A DNA stretch of 64,000 bases, taken from assembly GCA_963717945.1 (NCBI GenBank), contig CAVQXT010000007.1:1240001-1304000 (forward strand), in the 5' to 3' direction. The position numbers and the translations under genes were made by a program. Under the pieces are notes generated by a model. The model was not told the DNA's origin. It made no database searches and saw only the letters and a program-made list of their open reading frames with translations. This DNA comes from FEN-299 sp963717945. GTDB taxonomy: Bacteria > Acidobacteriota > Vicinamibacteria > Vicinamibacterales > Fen-181. Every line of letters begins with the position of its first letter. Position 1 is the stretch's first letter. Below are positions 49,986-58,514 of the stretch, one piece after another.

Positions 49986-51313
49986 CCTCGCAGGGCGCCG
50001 ATCCTCCAGCGCCAGGCCAGCAGCAGGGTGGTTCCGATCGCGATCAGGCCGACCGAGAGGCCTGTCCAGAGGCCGACGACGCCCCACCTCCACCAGAAAC
50101 AGAGCGCGTACCCCACGGGCAGGCCGAGCAGCCAGTGCCCCGCGAGATTGGTCAGCATCGGCGTCCGCGTGTCGCCCAGGCCCCGCAGCACGCCGGTCGA
50201 CACCCCCTGCAATCCGTCGAACAGCTGGAACATCGCGGCGATCAGCAGGAGCCGGCGCGCGATCGCGAACACGGCCTGGCTCGAACTGAACAGGCCGATG
50301 AGCGGTCGCGGCGCGACGACGAAGACGAGCGCGGCCGACGACATGAACGCCGTGCCGATGAGCAGCGCCATCCAGCCGGCCCGCGCCGCGCCGCGGGCAT
50401 CCCGCCGGCCGACCGCCTGCCCGACGCGCACCGCGCCGGCCGAGGCCAGGCCGAGCGGCACCATGAACGTGAGGCTGGCCAGGTTGAGCGCGATCTGGTG
50501 AGAGGCGAGCGACACCGGGTCGAGTCGGCCCGCCAGCGCGCTGGCCGCCGCGAAGACGCCCATCTCGAGCGTGACCTGGACGGCCGCCGGCAGTCCCAGG
50601 CGCACGAGCCGCATCAGCCGCTTCGACGCCGGTTTCCACGAGACGCTGCGCAGGCCGACGTGGTGGCGCCGGTCGGCCGAGATGACCGAGGCGAGCAGCG
50701 CGCCGGCCAGGTAGAAGCGCGACACCAGCGTGGCGACGGCGGAGCCGGTCGTGCCCATCGCGGGCAGACCGAGATGGCCGTAGACCAGCGCCCAGGCGGC
50801 AGCGGCGTTGATGAGGTTGGCCGTGACGAGCGCAATGGTGATCGGCGTCACGATGCCGAGCGCCTGGAGGTAGCGGCGGAACGAGGCGTAGAGCAGAAGC
50901 GGCAGCAGGCTCCAGAGGATGACGTGGAGGTAGGGGACCGCGAGGGCGAGGACCTCCGGCTGGAGCCCGCACCGCGGCAGCGCCGCGATTCCGACCAGCC
51001 CGGCCACCGTCAGCACCGGCGCCAGGATCAGGCTCAGCGTCAGGCCGTGCAGCAGCCACCGGTGGCACTCGTCGAGGCGCCCGGCGCCGTAGGCGTGCGC
51101 CACCAGCGTGTCGAGGCCGAGCAGCATGCCCATGCCGAAGATCGCCAGCGCGAGGAACAGGATGCTGCCGATCCCGACGGCGCCGATGGCCGCCGGGCCG
51201 ATCGGGCCGACCACGATCGTATCGACGATGCCCATCGTGACCCAGCCGATCTCGGCGAGCACGACCGGGCCCGCCAGCGCCAGCATCGGCCGGAATTCTT
51301 CGCGCAACGTCAC
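49973..51313 (-). CDS. MATE family efflux transporter
   Basis: This 446-residue protein has 12 predicted helices. MATE features include LALAGPVVLAEIGWVTMGIVDTIVVGPIGPAAIGAVGIG near the start, LLGLDTLVAHAYGAG, and the repeat-like ASHQIALNLASLTFMVPLGLASAGAVRVGQAVG. It would export cationic drugs or metabolites in exchange for H+ or Na+. I chose GTG at 51313: a TATAGT box at 51326-51321 (minus) would place transcription at or near this codon, a possible leaderless start. GTG at 51322 is an alternative. It is divergent from the M28 peptidase gene. Confidence 0.92.
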   Translation of the reverse strand: MTLREEFRPMLALAGPVVLAEIGWVTMGIVDTIVVGPIGPAAIGAVGIGSILFLALAIFGMGMLLGLDTLVAHAYGAGRLDECHRWLLHGLTLSLILAPVLTVAGLVGIAALPRCGLQPEVLALAVPYLHVILWSLLPLLLYASFRRYLQALGIVTPITIALVTANLINAAAAWALVYGHLGLPAMGTTGSAVATLVSRFYLAGALLASVISADRRHHVGLRSVSWKPASKRLMRLVRLGLPAAVQVTLEMGVFAAASALAGRLDPVSLASHQIALNLASLTFMVPLGLASAGAVRVGQAVGRRDARGAARAGWMALLIGTAFMSSAALVFVVAPRPLIGLFSSSQAVFAIARRLLLIAAMFQLFDGLQGVSTGVLRGLGDTRTPMLTNLAGHWLLGLPVGYALCFWWRWGVVGLWTGLSVGLIAIGTTLLLAWRWRIGALRGETS

Positions 51314-51322
51314 ACCGTGCAC

Positions 51323-51360
51323 TATATCAGCAGGCCCGGGGCGCGCCCGGGCCTGATATA
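51323..51360. promoter_or_regulatory. Palindromic divergent promoter region between MATE and M28 genes
   Basis: Arms 51323-51340 and 51346-51360 are complementary, except for a CAG inserted in the left arm, around a GCGCG core. Each arm ends in a CTGATATA that carries a -10-like box pointing outward: TATAGT for MATE and TATAGA/TAGAAT for the peptidase. Confidence 0.6.
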
Positions 51361-51402
51361 GAATGCGTCGGTGTCGGATACGCCCTCTTAAGGAGTCCCG
51401 CA

Positions 51403-53094
51403 ATGAAACGGTCGTTGGTGGCAGTGCTGGCAGTGGCGGCCGCGGTCGCGCTCGCGGCCTGCGGCAGTCGAACCGAATCCCCGGGCGCCAACGCCTCGGT
51501 CGCCTTTCCCGCGATCGACGGCAGCAAGGTGCTCGAACACACCAAGACGCTCGCCTCGGACGAGTTCGAAGGGCGCGCGCCGGGCACGCACGGCGAGGAC
51601 GTGACCGTCGCGTATATCACCGAGCAGTTCAGGAAGGCGGGCCTCAAGCCGGGCAACCCGGACGGCACGTACATCCAGAAGGTCCCGATGGTCGGCCTGG
51701 TCAGCGACCAGACGGCCGTGCTGACCTTCCGCGCGGGCGCCACGGCGCGGACGCTGGCCTGGCGTGACGACTTCGTCGCGTGGACCAGGCGCGTGGCCGA
51801 GTCGGTGAGCGTGGACAAGTCGCAGATGGTCTTTGTGGGCTACGGCGTGCAGGCGCCGGAGTTCAACTGGGACGACTACAAGGGGATCGACCTCAAGGGC
51901 AAGACGATGGTGGTCCTGGTCGGCGACCCGCCGGTGCCGGACCCGGGCAACCCGGCGGAGCTCGATCCGAAGATGTTCGGCGGCCGCGCGATGACCTACT
52001 ACGGCCGCTGGACCTACAAGTATGACATGGGGGAGAAGTTCGGCGCCGCCTCCGTGCTCATCGTGCACGAGACCGAGCCGGCCGGCTACCCGTTCGCCGT
52101 GGTGCAGGGGAAGACGGCGGAGCAATTCAGCCTGGTGGCGCCCGACAAGGGCATGAGTCGGGCCGCGGTCGAAGGCTGGATCACGATCGACCAGGCGAAG
52201 GCGCTGTTCGCGATGGCGGGGAAGGACTTCGACGCGCTGAAGAAGGCGGCCCTCTCGCCGGCCTTCAAGCCGGTCCCGCTCGGCGTGACCGCCTCGGTGT
52301 CGCTGCGCAACACCGTGCGCACGATCGACTCGCGGAACGTCGTCGGGAAGATCGAGGGGAGCGACCCGGCGCTCAAGAACGAGTACGTCATCTACACGGC
52401 CCACTGGGACCACTTCGGCATCGGCGTGCCGGTGAACGGCGACCGCGTCTACCACGGCGCGGTGGACAATGCGACGGGCATCGCCGGGATGATCGAGATC
52501 GGCCGCGCGTTCGCGGCGATGCCGGTGGCGCCGAAGCGGACGATCCTGATGCTCGCGGTGACGGGAGAGGAACAGGGGCTGCTCGGTTCGGGCTACTACG
52601 CGGCCAACCCGCTCTACCCGCTGGCGAAGACGGTCGGCGTCGTCAACATGGACGCGCTGAACGTGCTCGGGAAGACGAAGGACATCACCATCACCGGCCT
52701 CGGCAACTCGGATCTCGACGACTACGCGCGGAAGGTGGCGGCCGAGCAGGGGCGGGAGATCGAGCCCGATCCGACGCCGGAGAAGGGCGGCTTCTACCGG
52801 TCCGACCATTTCCCGTTCGCGCAGCAGGGCGTGCCGGCGCTGGCGAGCGGCGGGGGCATCGACTTCATCGGCCGGCCGGCCGGCTGGGGCCGGGAGCGGA
52901 TGGCCGAGTTCACGGCCAACGACTATCACAAGCCGTCCGACAAGGTGAAGCCCGACTGGGACATGAGCGGCGCCGTCGAGGACCTGCAGTACTACTGGAT
53001 GGTCGGGTACCGGGTCGCGCAGGCGGACAGGTATCCCGAGTGGAAGCCGGGCACGGAGTTCAAGGCCAAACGTGACGAGATGCTAAGGAAGTAG
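51403..53094 (+). CDS. M28 family metallopeptidase lipoprotein with PA domain
   Basis: This 563-residue protein has a lipoprotein signal (MKRSLVAVLAVAAAVALAAC, Cys20). A PA-like insertion lies around residues 130-260 (GKTMVVLVGDPP and following). The catalytic M28 part has YTAHWDHFGIG (first zinc ligand and Asp), GAVDNATGIAGMIEIGRAF (bridging Asp), LAVTGEEQGLLGSGYYA (Glu pair), a VGVVNMDALNVLG aspartate and the SDHFPFAQQGVPAL histidine. It is probably an aminopeptidase on the outer face of the membrane. The ATG has AAGGAG 8 nt upstream. Confidence 0.93.
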   Translation: MKRSLVAVLAVAAAVALAACGSRTESPGANASVAFPAIDGSKVLEHTKTLASDEFEGRAPGTHGEDVTVAYITEQFRKAGLKPGNPDGTYIQKVPMVGLVSDQTAVLTFRAGATARTLAWRDDFVAWTRRVAESVSVDKSQMVFVGYGVQAPEFNWDDYKGIDLKGKTMVVLVGDPPVPDPGNPAELDPKMFGGRAMTYYGRWTYKYDMGEKFGAASVLIVHETEPAGYPFAVVQGKTAEQFSLVAPDKGMSRAAVEGWITIDQAKALFAMAGKDFDALKKAALSPAFKPVPLGVTASVSLRNTVRTIDSRNVVGKIEGSDPALKNEYVIYTAHWDHFGIGVPVNGDRVYHGAVDNATGIAGMIEIGRAFAAMPVAPKRTILMLAVTGEEQGLLGSGYYAANPLYPLAKTVGVVNMDALNVLGKTKDITITGLGNSDLDDYARKVAAEQGREIEPDPTPEKGGFYRSDHFPFAQQGVPALASGGGIDFIGRPAGWGRERMAEFTANDYHKPSDKVKPDWDMSGAVEDLQYYWMVGYRVAQADRYPEWKPGTEFKAKRDEMLRK

Positions 53095-53114
53095 GGCGAG
53101 GCTTTAGCCTTGCC
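53095..53114. repeat. REP-like palindrome with CTTTAG core after the M28 stop
   Basis: GGCGAGGCT-TT-AGCCTTGCC has 9-bp arms with one G-T mismatch. It starts at the TAG stop of the peptidase gene. A closely related unit lies at 60076-60093. Confidence 0.7.
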
Positions 53115-53131
53115 ATTGAGGCCGAGACCGC

Positions 53132-53803
53132 ATGTTCGACGCGCGCTACTTCGCGTTCCTCGCGTTCGCGGCGCTGCTGGTCGTCAGCCCCGGGGCCACG
53201 CTGGCGGTGGTCACCGAGACGGCGATCGGCGAGGGCCGGCTCGCGGCGCTCTACACCGTGCTGGGCGTCGGCATCGGCAATTCGTCGCTGGCGCTCGCCT
53301 CGGCGCTCGGCATGTCGGTCGTGTTCGCGCGCTGGCCGTCCACGCTGCAAGTGGTGAGGACGGCCGGCGCGATCTACCTGGCGTATCTCGGGCTGCGCGG
53401 GCTGTGGTTCGCGTTTCGGCCTCGACGTGAAGCGAGCGTCACGCCGGGGCCGGACGCCCGCTCGACGGCCGGGACGGCGTGCGGCGCGCGCGCCCAAAGC
53501 GGGCGGCCCGGTCACCACGGTGCCGTGGTCCGGGGGATCCTGACCAACCTGCTCAATCCCCCGGTCATCCTCTTCTACATGACGCTGCTGCCGCAGTTCA
53601 TCGGGCCGCGAGACCCGTTCTTCGCGCGGTTCCTGGTCCTGGCGGCGACCCACGTGTTGATGAGCCTCGTCTGGCTCACCTTCTATGCGGCGGCGCTCGG
53701 CGTCCTCGCCGACCGGCTCGCGCGTCCCCTCGTGCGTCGCACGCTCGAGGGAGTGACGGGAGTGGTGCTGGTCGGACTCGGCGCCCGGCTGCTCGTCCGC
53801 TGA
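53132..53803 (+). CDS. LysE/RhtB family translocator
   Basis: This 223-residue exporter has about six helices. Family marks are LLVVSPGATLAVVTETAIGEGRLAALYTVLGVGIGN (the conserved SPGP-like region reads SPGA), TAGAIYLAYLGLRGLW, and ILTNLLNPPVILFYMTLLPQF after a charged central loop with low-complexity Arg/Ala content. It would export amino acids such as lysine, threonine or homoserine derivatives. A cation symporter gene follows after 9 bp. Confidence 0.9.
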   Translation: MFDARYFAFLAFAALLVVSPGATLAVVTETAIGEGRLAALYTVLGVGIGNSSLALASALGMSVVFARWPSTLQVVRTAGAIYLAYLGLRGLWFAFRPRREASVTPGPDARSTAGTACGARAQSGRPGHHGAVVRGILTNLLNPPVILFYMTLLPQFIGPRDPFFARFLVLAATHVLMSLVWLTFYAAALGVLADRLARPLVRRTLEGVTGVVLVGLGARLLVR

Positions 53804-53812
53804 GGCAAAGAC

Positions 53813-55063
53813 GTGTCATTCACCGCTCGCGTGCTCGTGGGGCTGGTGGCGGGACTCGCCGTGGGGATGGGCGTGTCGGCGGCCGGGGCCGGCTGGTGGC
53901 AGCACCTGCCCGGGGTCGTCGAGCCGTTCGGGCTGATCTTCGTCAACGCGATCCGGATGACCGTCATCCCGCTGGTGGCGTCGGGGCTCATCGTCGGCGT
54001 CGCCTCGATGCGCGACGCCGGGGCGGTCAGCCGCCTGGGCGCCCGAGCGCTCGTGGTGTTCGTCGCCTTGGTCGGCGCGGCGACGCTGTTCGGCGCCGCG
54101 ATCGCCTACCCGCTGCTGCAGCGCCTCTCGATCGACCCGTCGGTGGCGGCCAACCTCAGGGCCGGGGCGTCCGGCGCCGGGCAGACGGTGGTCGAGTCGG
54201 CGCGGCAGCTCCCGACCTGGTCGCAGTGGATGACCGACCTGGTGCCGGTCAACGCGCTGAAGGCGGCGGTGGACGGCGCGATCCTTCCGCTGGTCGTCTT
54301 CGCGCTGGCCTTCGGCCTCGCGCTCACCGTGGTCGAGGCCGGTCGCCGGCAGGCTGTCGTGAGCTTCTTCCACGGCGTGTCGGACGCGATGCTGGCGCTG
54401 GTGGGGTGGATCCTGCGGCTGACGCCGGCGGGCGTGTTCGCGCTGGCCGTGCCGCTGGGCGCGCGAATGGGCCTGACGGCGGCCGGGGCACTCCTGTACT
54501 ACATCGTGCTGTTGTCGCTCGTCAGCGGCGCGTTCATCCTGGTGGTTCTGTACCCGACCGCGATCTGGCTCGGAGGCGTGCCGCTCGGGAAGTTCGCCGG
54601 GGCCGCCGGGCCGGCGCAGGCCGTGGCGTTCTCCTCGCGATCGTCGCTGGCCGCTCTGCCGGCGACGATCGCGGGCGTCGAGGCGGGGCTCGGCTGGCCG
54701 GAGGAGATGGCCGCGTTCTTCGTGCCGCTCGCCGCTTCGGTCTTCAGGGTCGGCGGCGCGATCGCCCAGGTGGTGGCCGTGCTCTTCGTCGCGCGGCTCT
54801 ACGACGTGCCGCTCTCGATGGCGCAGTTGGCGACGATCGTCCTGACGGTGATCGTCACCTCGTTCACGATCCCCGGCATTCCTGCCGGGGCCATCATCAC
54901 GATGACGCCGGTGCTCGCGGCGGCCGGGGTGCCGGTCGAGGGGATCGGCGTGCTGATGGGCGTGGACACGATCCCTGACATGTTCCGGACGCTGGCGAAC
55001 GTGACCGGCTGGTTCGCGGCCGGCAGCGTCCTCGTCCGGCACGCCGGGCCTCGGCAACCCTGA
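53813..55063 (+). CDS. Dicarboxylate/amino acid:cation symporter (DAACS family)
   Basis: This 416-residue secondary transporter is of the GltP/DctA/glutamate-transporter fold. Features are FVNAIRMTVIPLVASGLIVGVASM, LVPVNALKAAVDGAILPLVVFALAFGLAL, the hairpin-1 serine-rich AVAFSSRSSLAALPATI and the hairpin-2 IVTSFTIPGIPAGAIITMTPVL, then MGVDTIPDMFRTLANVTG, which holds the aspartate that binds the substrate amino group. It would import glutamate, aspartate or C4-dicarboxylates with protons or sodium. The start is GTG at 53813. Confidence 0.93.
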   Translation: MSFTARVLVGLVAGLAVGMGVSAAGAGWWQHLPGVVEPFGLIFVNAIRMTVIPLVASGLIVGVASMRDAGAVSRLGARALVVFVALVGAATLFGAAIAYPLLQRLSIDPSVAANLRAGASGAGQTVVESARQLPTWSQWMTDLVPVNALKAAVDGAILPLVVFALAFGLALTVVEAGRRQAVVSFFHGVSDAMLALVGWILRLTPAGVFALAVPLGARMGLTAAGALLYYIVLLSLVSGAFILVVLYPTAIWLGGVPLGKFAGAAGPAQAVAFSSRSSLAALPATIAGVEAGLGWPEEMAAFFVPLAASVFRVGGAIAQVVAVLFVARLYDVPLSMAQLATIVLTVIVTSFTIPGIPAGAIITMTPVLAAAGVPVEGIGVLMGVDTIPDMFRTLANVTGWFAAGSVLVRHAGPRQP

Positions 55064-55083
55064 AGGGTCGCCCTACGAGGCTT

Positions 55084-55104
55084 TGGGCTCCGGGCTTCGG
55101 GCCC
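55084..55104. repeat. Three heptamer units (TGGGCTC type)
   Basis: Words TGGGCTC, CGGGCTT and CGGGCCC are in phase in the gap before the propeller gene. A 14-bp direct repeat, CGTGATCCGCTGCC, follows shortly after and recurs about 40 bp later. Confidence 0.5.
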
Positions 55105-55165
55105 GTGATCCGCTGCCAGCTACTCCGCGACCCGTCTTCCAACCGTGATCCGCTGCCGGCTCTGA

Positions 55166-55171
55166 TACGAT
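55166..55171 (+). promoter_or_regulatory. Candidate -10 box of the propeller gene
   Basis: TACGAT lies 29 bp before the ATG at 55200. Confidence 0.35.
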
Positions 55172-55199
55172 GAGCACTCCTGTCCTGGAGGCTGTCTGC

Positions 55200-58100
55200 A
55201 TGCGCCATCACGTTCGCTTCGGAATCGCCCTGGCCGTGGCAGGCGGACTGCTCGCCGTGTCGCCGGCCGCACCTGTTTCCGCGTCACCGGCCGGCTCGCC
55301 GGCCCGGCCGCCGCAGGCCCAAGCGGCCGGCGCCGCGGGGCCGCAAACCAAGGGCCCGTCCGCGCCGCCCGCGGCCCGGGCTGACACGAAGCCCGAGGCG
55401 GATCGAGCCGCGTTCAAGAGCGTACCGGAACTGCGCCATTTGAAATACCGCTCCCTGGGGCCATCTCGCGGGGGCCGCGTCGATCGCGTGGCCGGGGTGG
55501 CCGGCGACCCGCGCGTCTACTACGCGGCGACGGCGAGCAGCGGCGTGTGGAAGTCGATCGACGGCGGAGTGACCTGGAAGCCGATCTTCGACGACCAGGC
55601 GGTGGCGACAGCCGGATCGATCGCCGTCGCGGCGTCCGACCCCAATGTCGTCTACCTCGGTTCGGGCGAGGCGAACATCCGCGGCGACGTGCAGGACGGC
55701 GACGGCATCTACAAGTCGACCGACGGCGGCAAGACGTGGAAGCACGTATGGGCCGAGCGCGGCCAGATCGGCACGATCGTCGTGCATCCGACCAACCCCG
55801 ACATCGCGTTCGCCGCGGTCCTGGGCCGGACGTTCGGCCCCAATCCCGAACGCGGCGTCTACCGCACCCTCGACGGCGGCCGGAGCTGGCAGCAGGTGCT
55901 CAAGAAGGACTCGGACACCGGCGCGTCCGACGTGGCCTTCGACCCGTCGAACCCGCACGTGCTCTTCGCCGGGCTGTGGCAGGCGCGCCGCAAGCCGTGG
56001 GACCTGGTGTCGGGCGGGCCGGGCAGCGGGCTCTACGTCTCCCGCGACGGCGGCGACACGTGGAGGGCGCTGACAGGGAACGGGCTCCCGGACGGCATCT
56101 GGGGCAAGGTCGGCGTCGCGGTGGCCCCGTCCGACGGCCAGCGCGTCTACGCGCTCATCGAAGCCGAGGAAGGGGGCCTGTTCCGGTCCGACGACGGCGG
56201 CGAGAAGTGGGATCGGGTCAGCGGGCATCACGCGCTCAGGCAGCGGCCCTGGTACTACTCGACGATCACCGTCGACCCGTCGAACGCCGACATCGCCTGG
56301 TTCCCGCAGGTGCCGCTGCTCAAGACCGTCGACGGCGGCAAGACCGTCGTCGCGACCAAGGGACCGCATCACGGCGACTATCACGACCTGTGGATCGATC
56401 CGACCAATCCCAGGCGGATGATCGTCGCCAACGACGGCGGGGTGGACGTGACGGTGAACGGCGGCGAGACGTGGTTCGCGCCGCTGCTGCCGCTCGGCCA
56501 GTTCTACCACGTGGCCGTGGACACCCGCGTGCCGTTCCACCTCTCCGGCGCGCAGCAGGACATCGGCACGGCCGCGGCGCCGAGCAACAGCCTGAACCGC
56601 GCGGGTCTGCTGCCGAGCGACTGGTACTCGGTGGGGGGCGGCGAAGCCGGGTATACCGCGCACAATGCGGCCGACCCGAACATCGTTTACGCCGGCGAGT
56701 ATCTCGGATACATCTCGGCGTTCGACTACCGGACCAGGCAGTCGCGCGACATCAGCGCCTGGCCCGAGAACCCGTCGGGGCACGGCGGCGAGGACATGCG
56801 CTACCGCTTCCAGTGGACGGCGCCGATCGCCCTCTCGCCGCACGACCCGCACGTCCTCTACCACGGCGGCAACGTCCTCTTCAGGACCGCCGACGACGGG
56901 GCGACGTGGACCGTGATCAGCCCCGACCTCACGCGCAACGATCGGTCGAAGCAGAAGTGGGCCGGGGGGCCGATCACCGGCGACAACACCGGCGTCGAGA
57001 CCTTCTGCACGATCTTCGCGATCGCGGAGTCGCCGAAGCAGGCGGGTGTCATCTGGGCGGGGAGCGACGACGGCCTCGTGCACCTCACGCGCGACGGCGG
57101 CCGGACGTGGAAGGACCTCACCTCGGGCATGCCGGGGATGCCGGAGTGGGGCACGGTGAGCCTCATCGAGCCGTCGCCGTTCGACGCGGCGACCGCGTAC
57201 GTGGCGGTGGACGCCCACCGGCTCGACGACGTGCGGCCGTATCTCTACAAGACCGCCGACTTCGGACAGACGTGGAAGCGTCTCGACGCCGCGCTGGCGC
57301 AGGACGTCTACCTGCACGCCGTGCGCGAGGACCCGGCCCGCAAGGGCCTGCTTTACGCGGGCACCGAGCGCGGCGTGATGGTGTCGCCCGATGACGGCGC
57401 GACCTGGCAGCCGCTGCAATTGAACCTGCCCACCGTGGCCGTGCACGACCTCGTGGTGAAGCACGACAGCCTGGTGCTCGCGACGCACGGGAGGTCGTTC
57501 TGGATTCTCGACGACCTCGTGGCGGTGCGCGCGCTCACGCCGCAGGTCGCGGCCAGGGACCTGCACGTGTTTCCCGTTGCCGAGTCGATCGAGTGGCGCT
57601 ACTTCGACCAGGGAGGGGAGCCCGGCGCCGGGCAGAATCCCCCGGCCGGGGCCGCCATCTACTACTACCTCAAGTCCAAGCCCAAGGGCGACGTGACGCT
57701 CGAGATCCTCGACGCGCAGGGGAAGCTGGTTCGCACGCTCACGTCGAAGCCCAAAGAGCTCGACGGCAGCTACGAGTGGGAAGTCGAGGAATCGGAGACC
57801 GACCCGCGCAAGCCCGACCTCGCCGTGGAGCCGGGCGTGCAGCGGGCCATCTGGGATTTCCGCTGGGAAGGGGCGCGCAGGATTCGGGGCGCGAAGCTCG
57901 ATAGCGGCGACCCGAAGACCGGCCCGCTCGTCGTGCCGGGAACCTACACCGTCAAGATCGCCGCCGACGGGCAGTCCCAGACGACGTCGCTGGTGGTGAG
58001 GCAGGACCCGCGCGTGACGGTGCCGGAGGCGGACCTGGCCGAGCAGGTCGCCCTCACGCTCGCAATCCGCGACGACATCTCGCGCCTGACCGGGATGGTG

Positions 58101-58487
58101 GAGCGGCTGCGCGCCATCGAGAAGCAGGCCCGGGAGCGCGCCGACCTGCTGAAGGGGGACCCGAAGGCGGCGCCGCTCGTCAAGGCCGTGCTGGACCTGG
58201 CGGCGAAATGCGAGGCGCTCGAAGGGGAGCTGCACAACCCGAAGGCCGAGATCGTTTACGACATCCTCGCGCAGCGCGGCGGGACCAAGCTCTATTCGCG
58301 GCTGAGCCCGCTGATGTCGTGGGTCGCCGAAGGCGACGGGGCCCCCACGCAGGGCGCCCGCCAGGTCTACGCGGAGCAGCGCAAGGAGCTGGACGGCTAC
58401 CAGGGCCGGTACCAGGCGATCCTCGACAACGACCTGGCCGCCGTCAACCGGCAGGCGGCGTCGCTCGGATTCGCGTTCCTCCAGTAG
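55200..58487 (+). CDS. Secreted BNR/VPS10-type beta-propeller protein
   Basis: This 1095-residue protein has a signal peptide (MRHHVRFGIALAVAGGLLAVSPAAPVSA) and a Pro/Ala-rich linker. Many Asp-box/BNR repeats follow, such as SIDGGVTWKPIF, STDGGKTWKHVW, TLDGGRSWQQVL, SRDGGDTWRAL, TRDGGRTWKDL and SPDDGATWQPL, spread over residues 90-760. The C-terminal 300 residues hold an FlgD-like strand region (VTLEILDAQGKLVRTL) and a helical tail. Such proteins are abundant in Acidobacteriota and resemble sortilin/xyloglucanase propellers, but catalytic activity is not evident. I chose the ATG at 55200 because it starts the signal peptide; TGGAGG lies 10 nt upstream. Confidence 0.9.
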   Translation: MRHHVRFGIALAVAGGLLAVSPAAPVSASPAGSPARPPQAQAAGAAGPQTKGPSAPPAARADTKPEADRAAFKSVPELRHLKYRSLGPSRGGRVDRVAGVAGDPRVYYAATASSGVWKSIDGGVTWKPIFDDQAVATAGSIAVAASDPNVVYLGSGEANIRGDVQDGDGIYKSTDGGKTWKHVWAERGQIGTIVVHPTNPDIAFAAVLGRTFGPNPERGVYRTLDGGRSWQQVLKKDSDTGASDVAFDPSNPHVLFAGLWQARRKPWDLVSGGPGSGLYVSRDGGDTWRALTGNGLPDGIWGKVGVAVAPSDGQRVYALIEAEEGGLFRSDDGGEKWDRVSGHHALRQRPWYYSTITVDPSNADIAWFPQVPLLKTVDGGKTVVATKGPHHGDYHDLWIDPTNPRRMIVANDGGVDVTVNGGETWFAPLLPLGQFYHVAVDTRVPFHLSGAQQDIGTAAAPSNSLNRAGLLPSDWYSVGGGEAGYTAHNAADPNIVYAGEYLGYISAFDYRTRQSRDISAWPENPSGHGGEDMRYRFQWTAPIALSPHDPHVLYHGGNVLFRTADDGATWTVISPDLTRNDRSKQKWAGGPITGDNTGVETFCTIFAIAESPKQAGVIWAGSDDGLVHLTRDGGRTWKDLTSGMPGMPEWGTVSLIEPSPFDAATAYVAVDAHRLDDVRPYLYKTADFGQTWKRLDAALAQDVYLHAVREDPARKGLLYAGTERGVMVSPDDGATWQPLQLNLPTVAVHDLVVKHDSLVLATHGRSFWILDDLVAVRALTPQVAARDLHVFPVAESIEWRYFDQGGEPGAGQNPPAGAAIYYYLKSKPKGDVTLEILDAQGKLVRTLTSKPKELDGSYEWEVEESETDPRKPDLAVEPGVQRAIWDFRWEGARRIRGAKLDSGDPKTGPLVVPGTYTVKIAADGQSQTTSLVVRQDPRVTVPEADLAEQVALTLAIRDDISRLTGMVERLRAIEKQARERADLLKGDPKAAPLVKAVLDLAAKCEALEGELHNPKAEIVYDILAQRGGTKLYSRLSPLMSWVAEGDGAPTQGARQVYAEQRKELDGYQGRYQAILDNDLAAVNRQAASLGFAFLQ

Positions 58488-58514
58488 GGAAGGCCGTCGC
58501 ACCGGACGCCAGAC

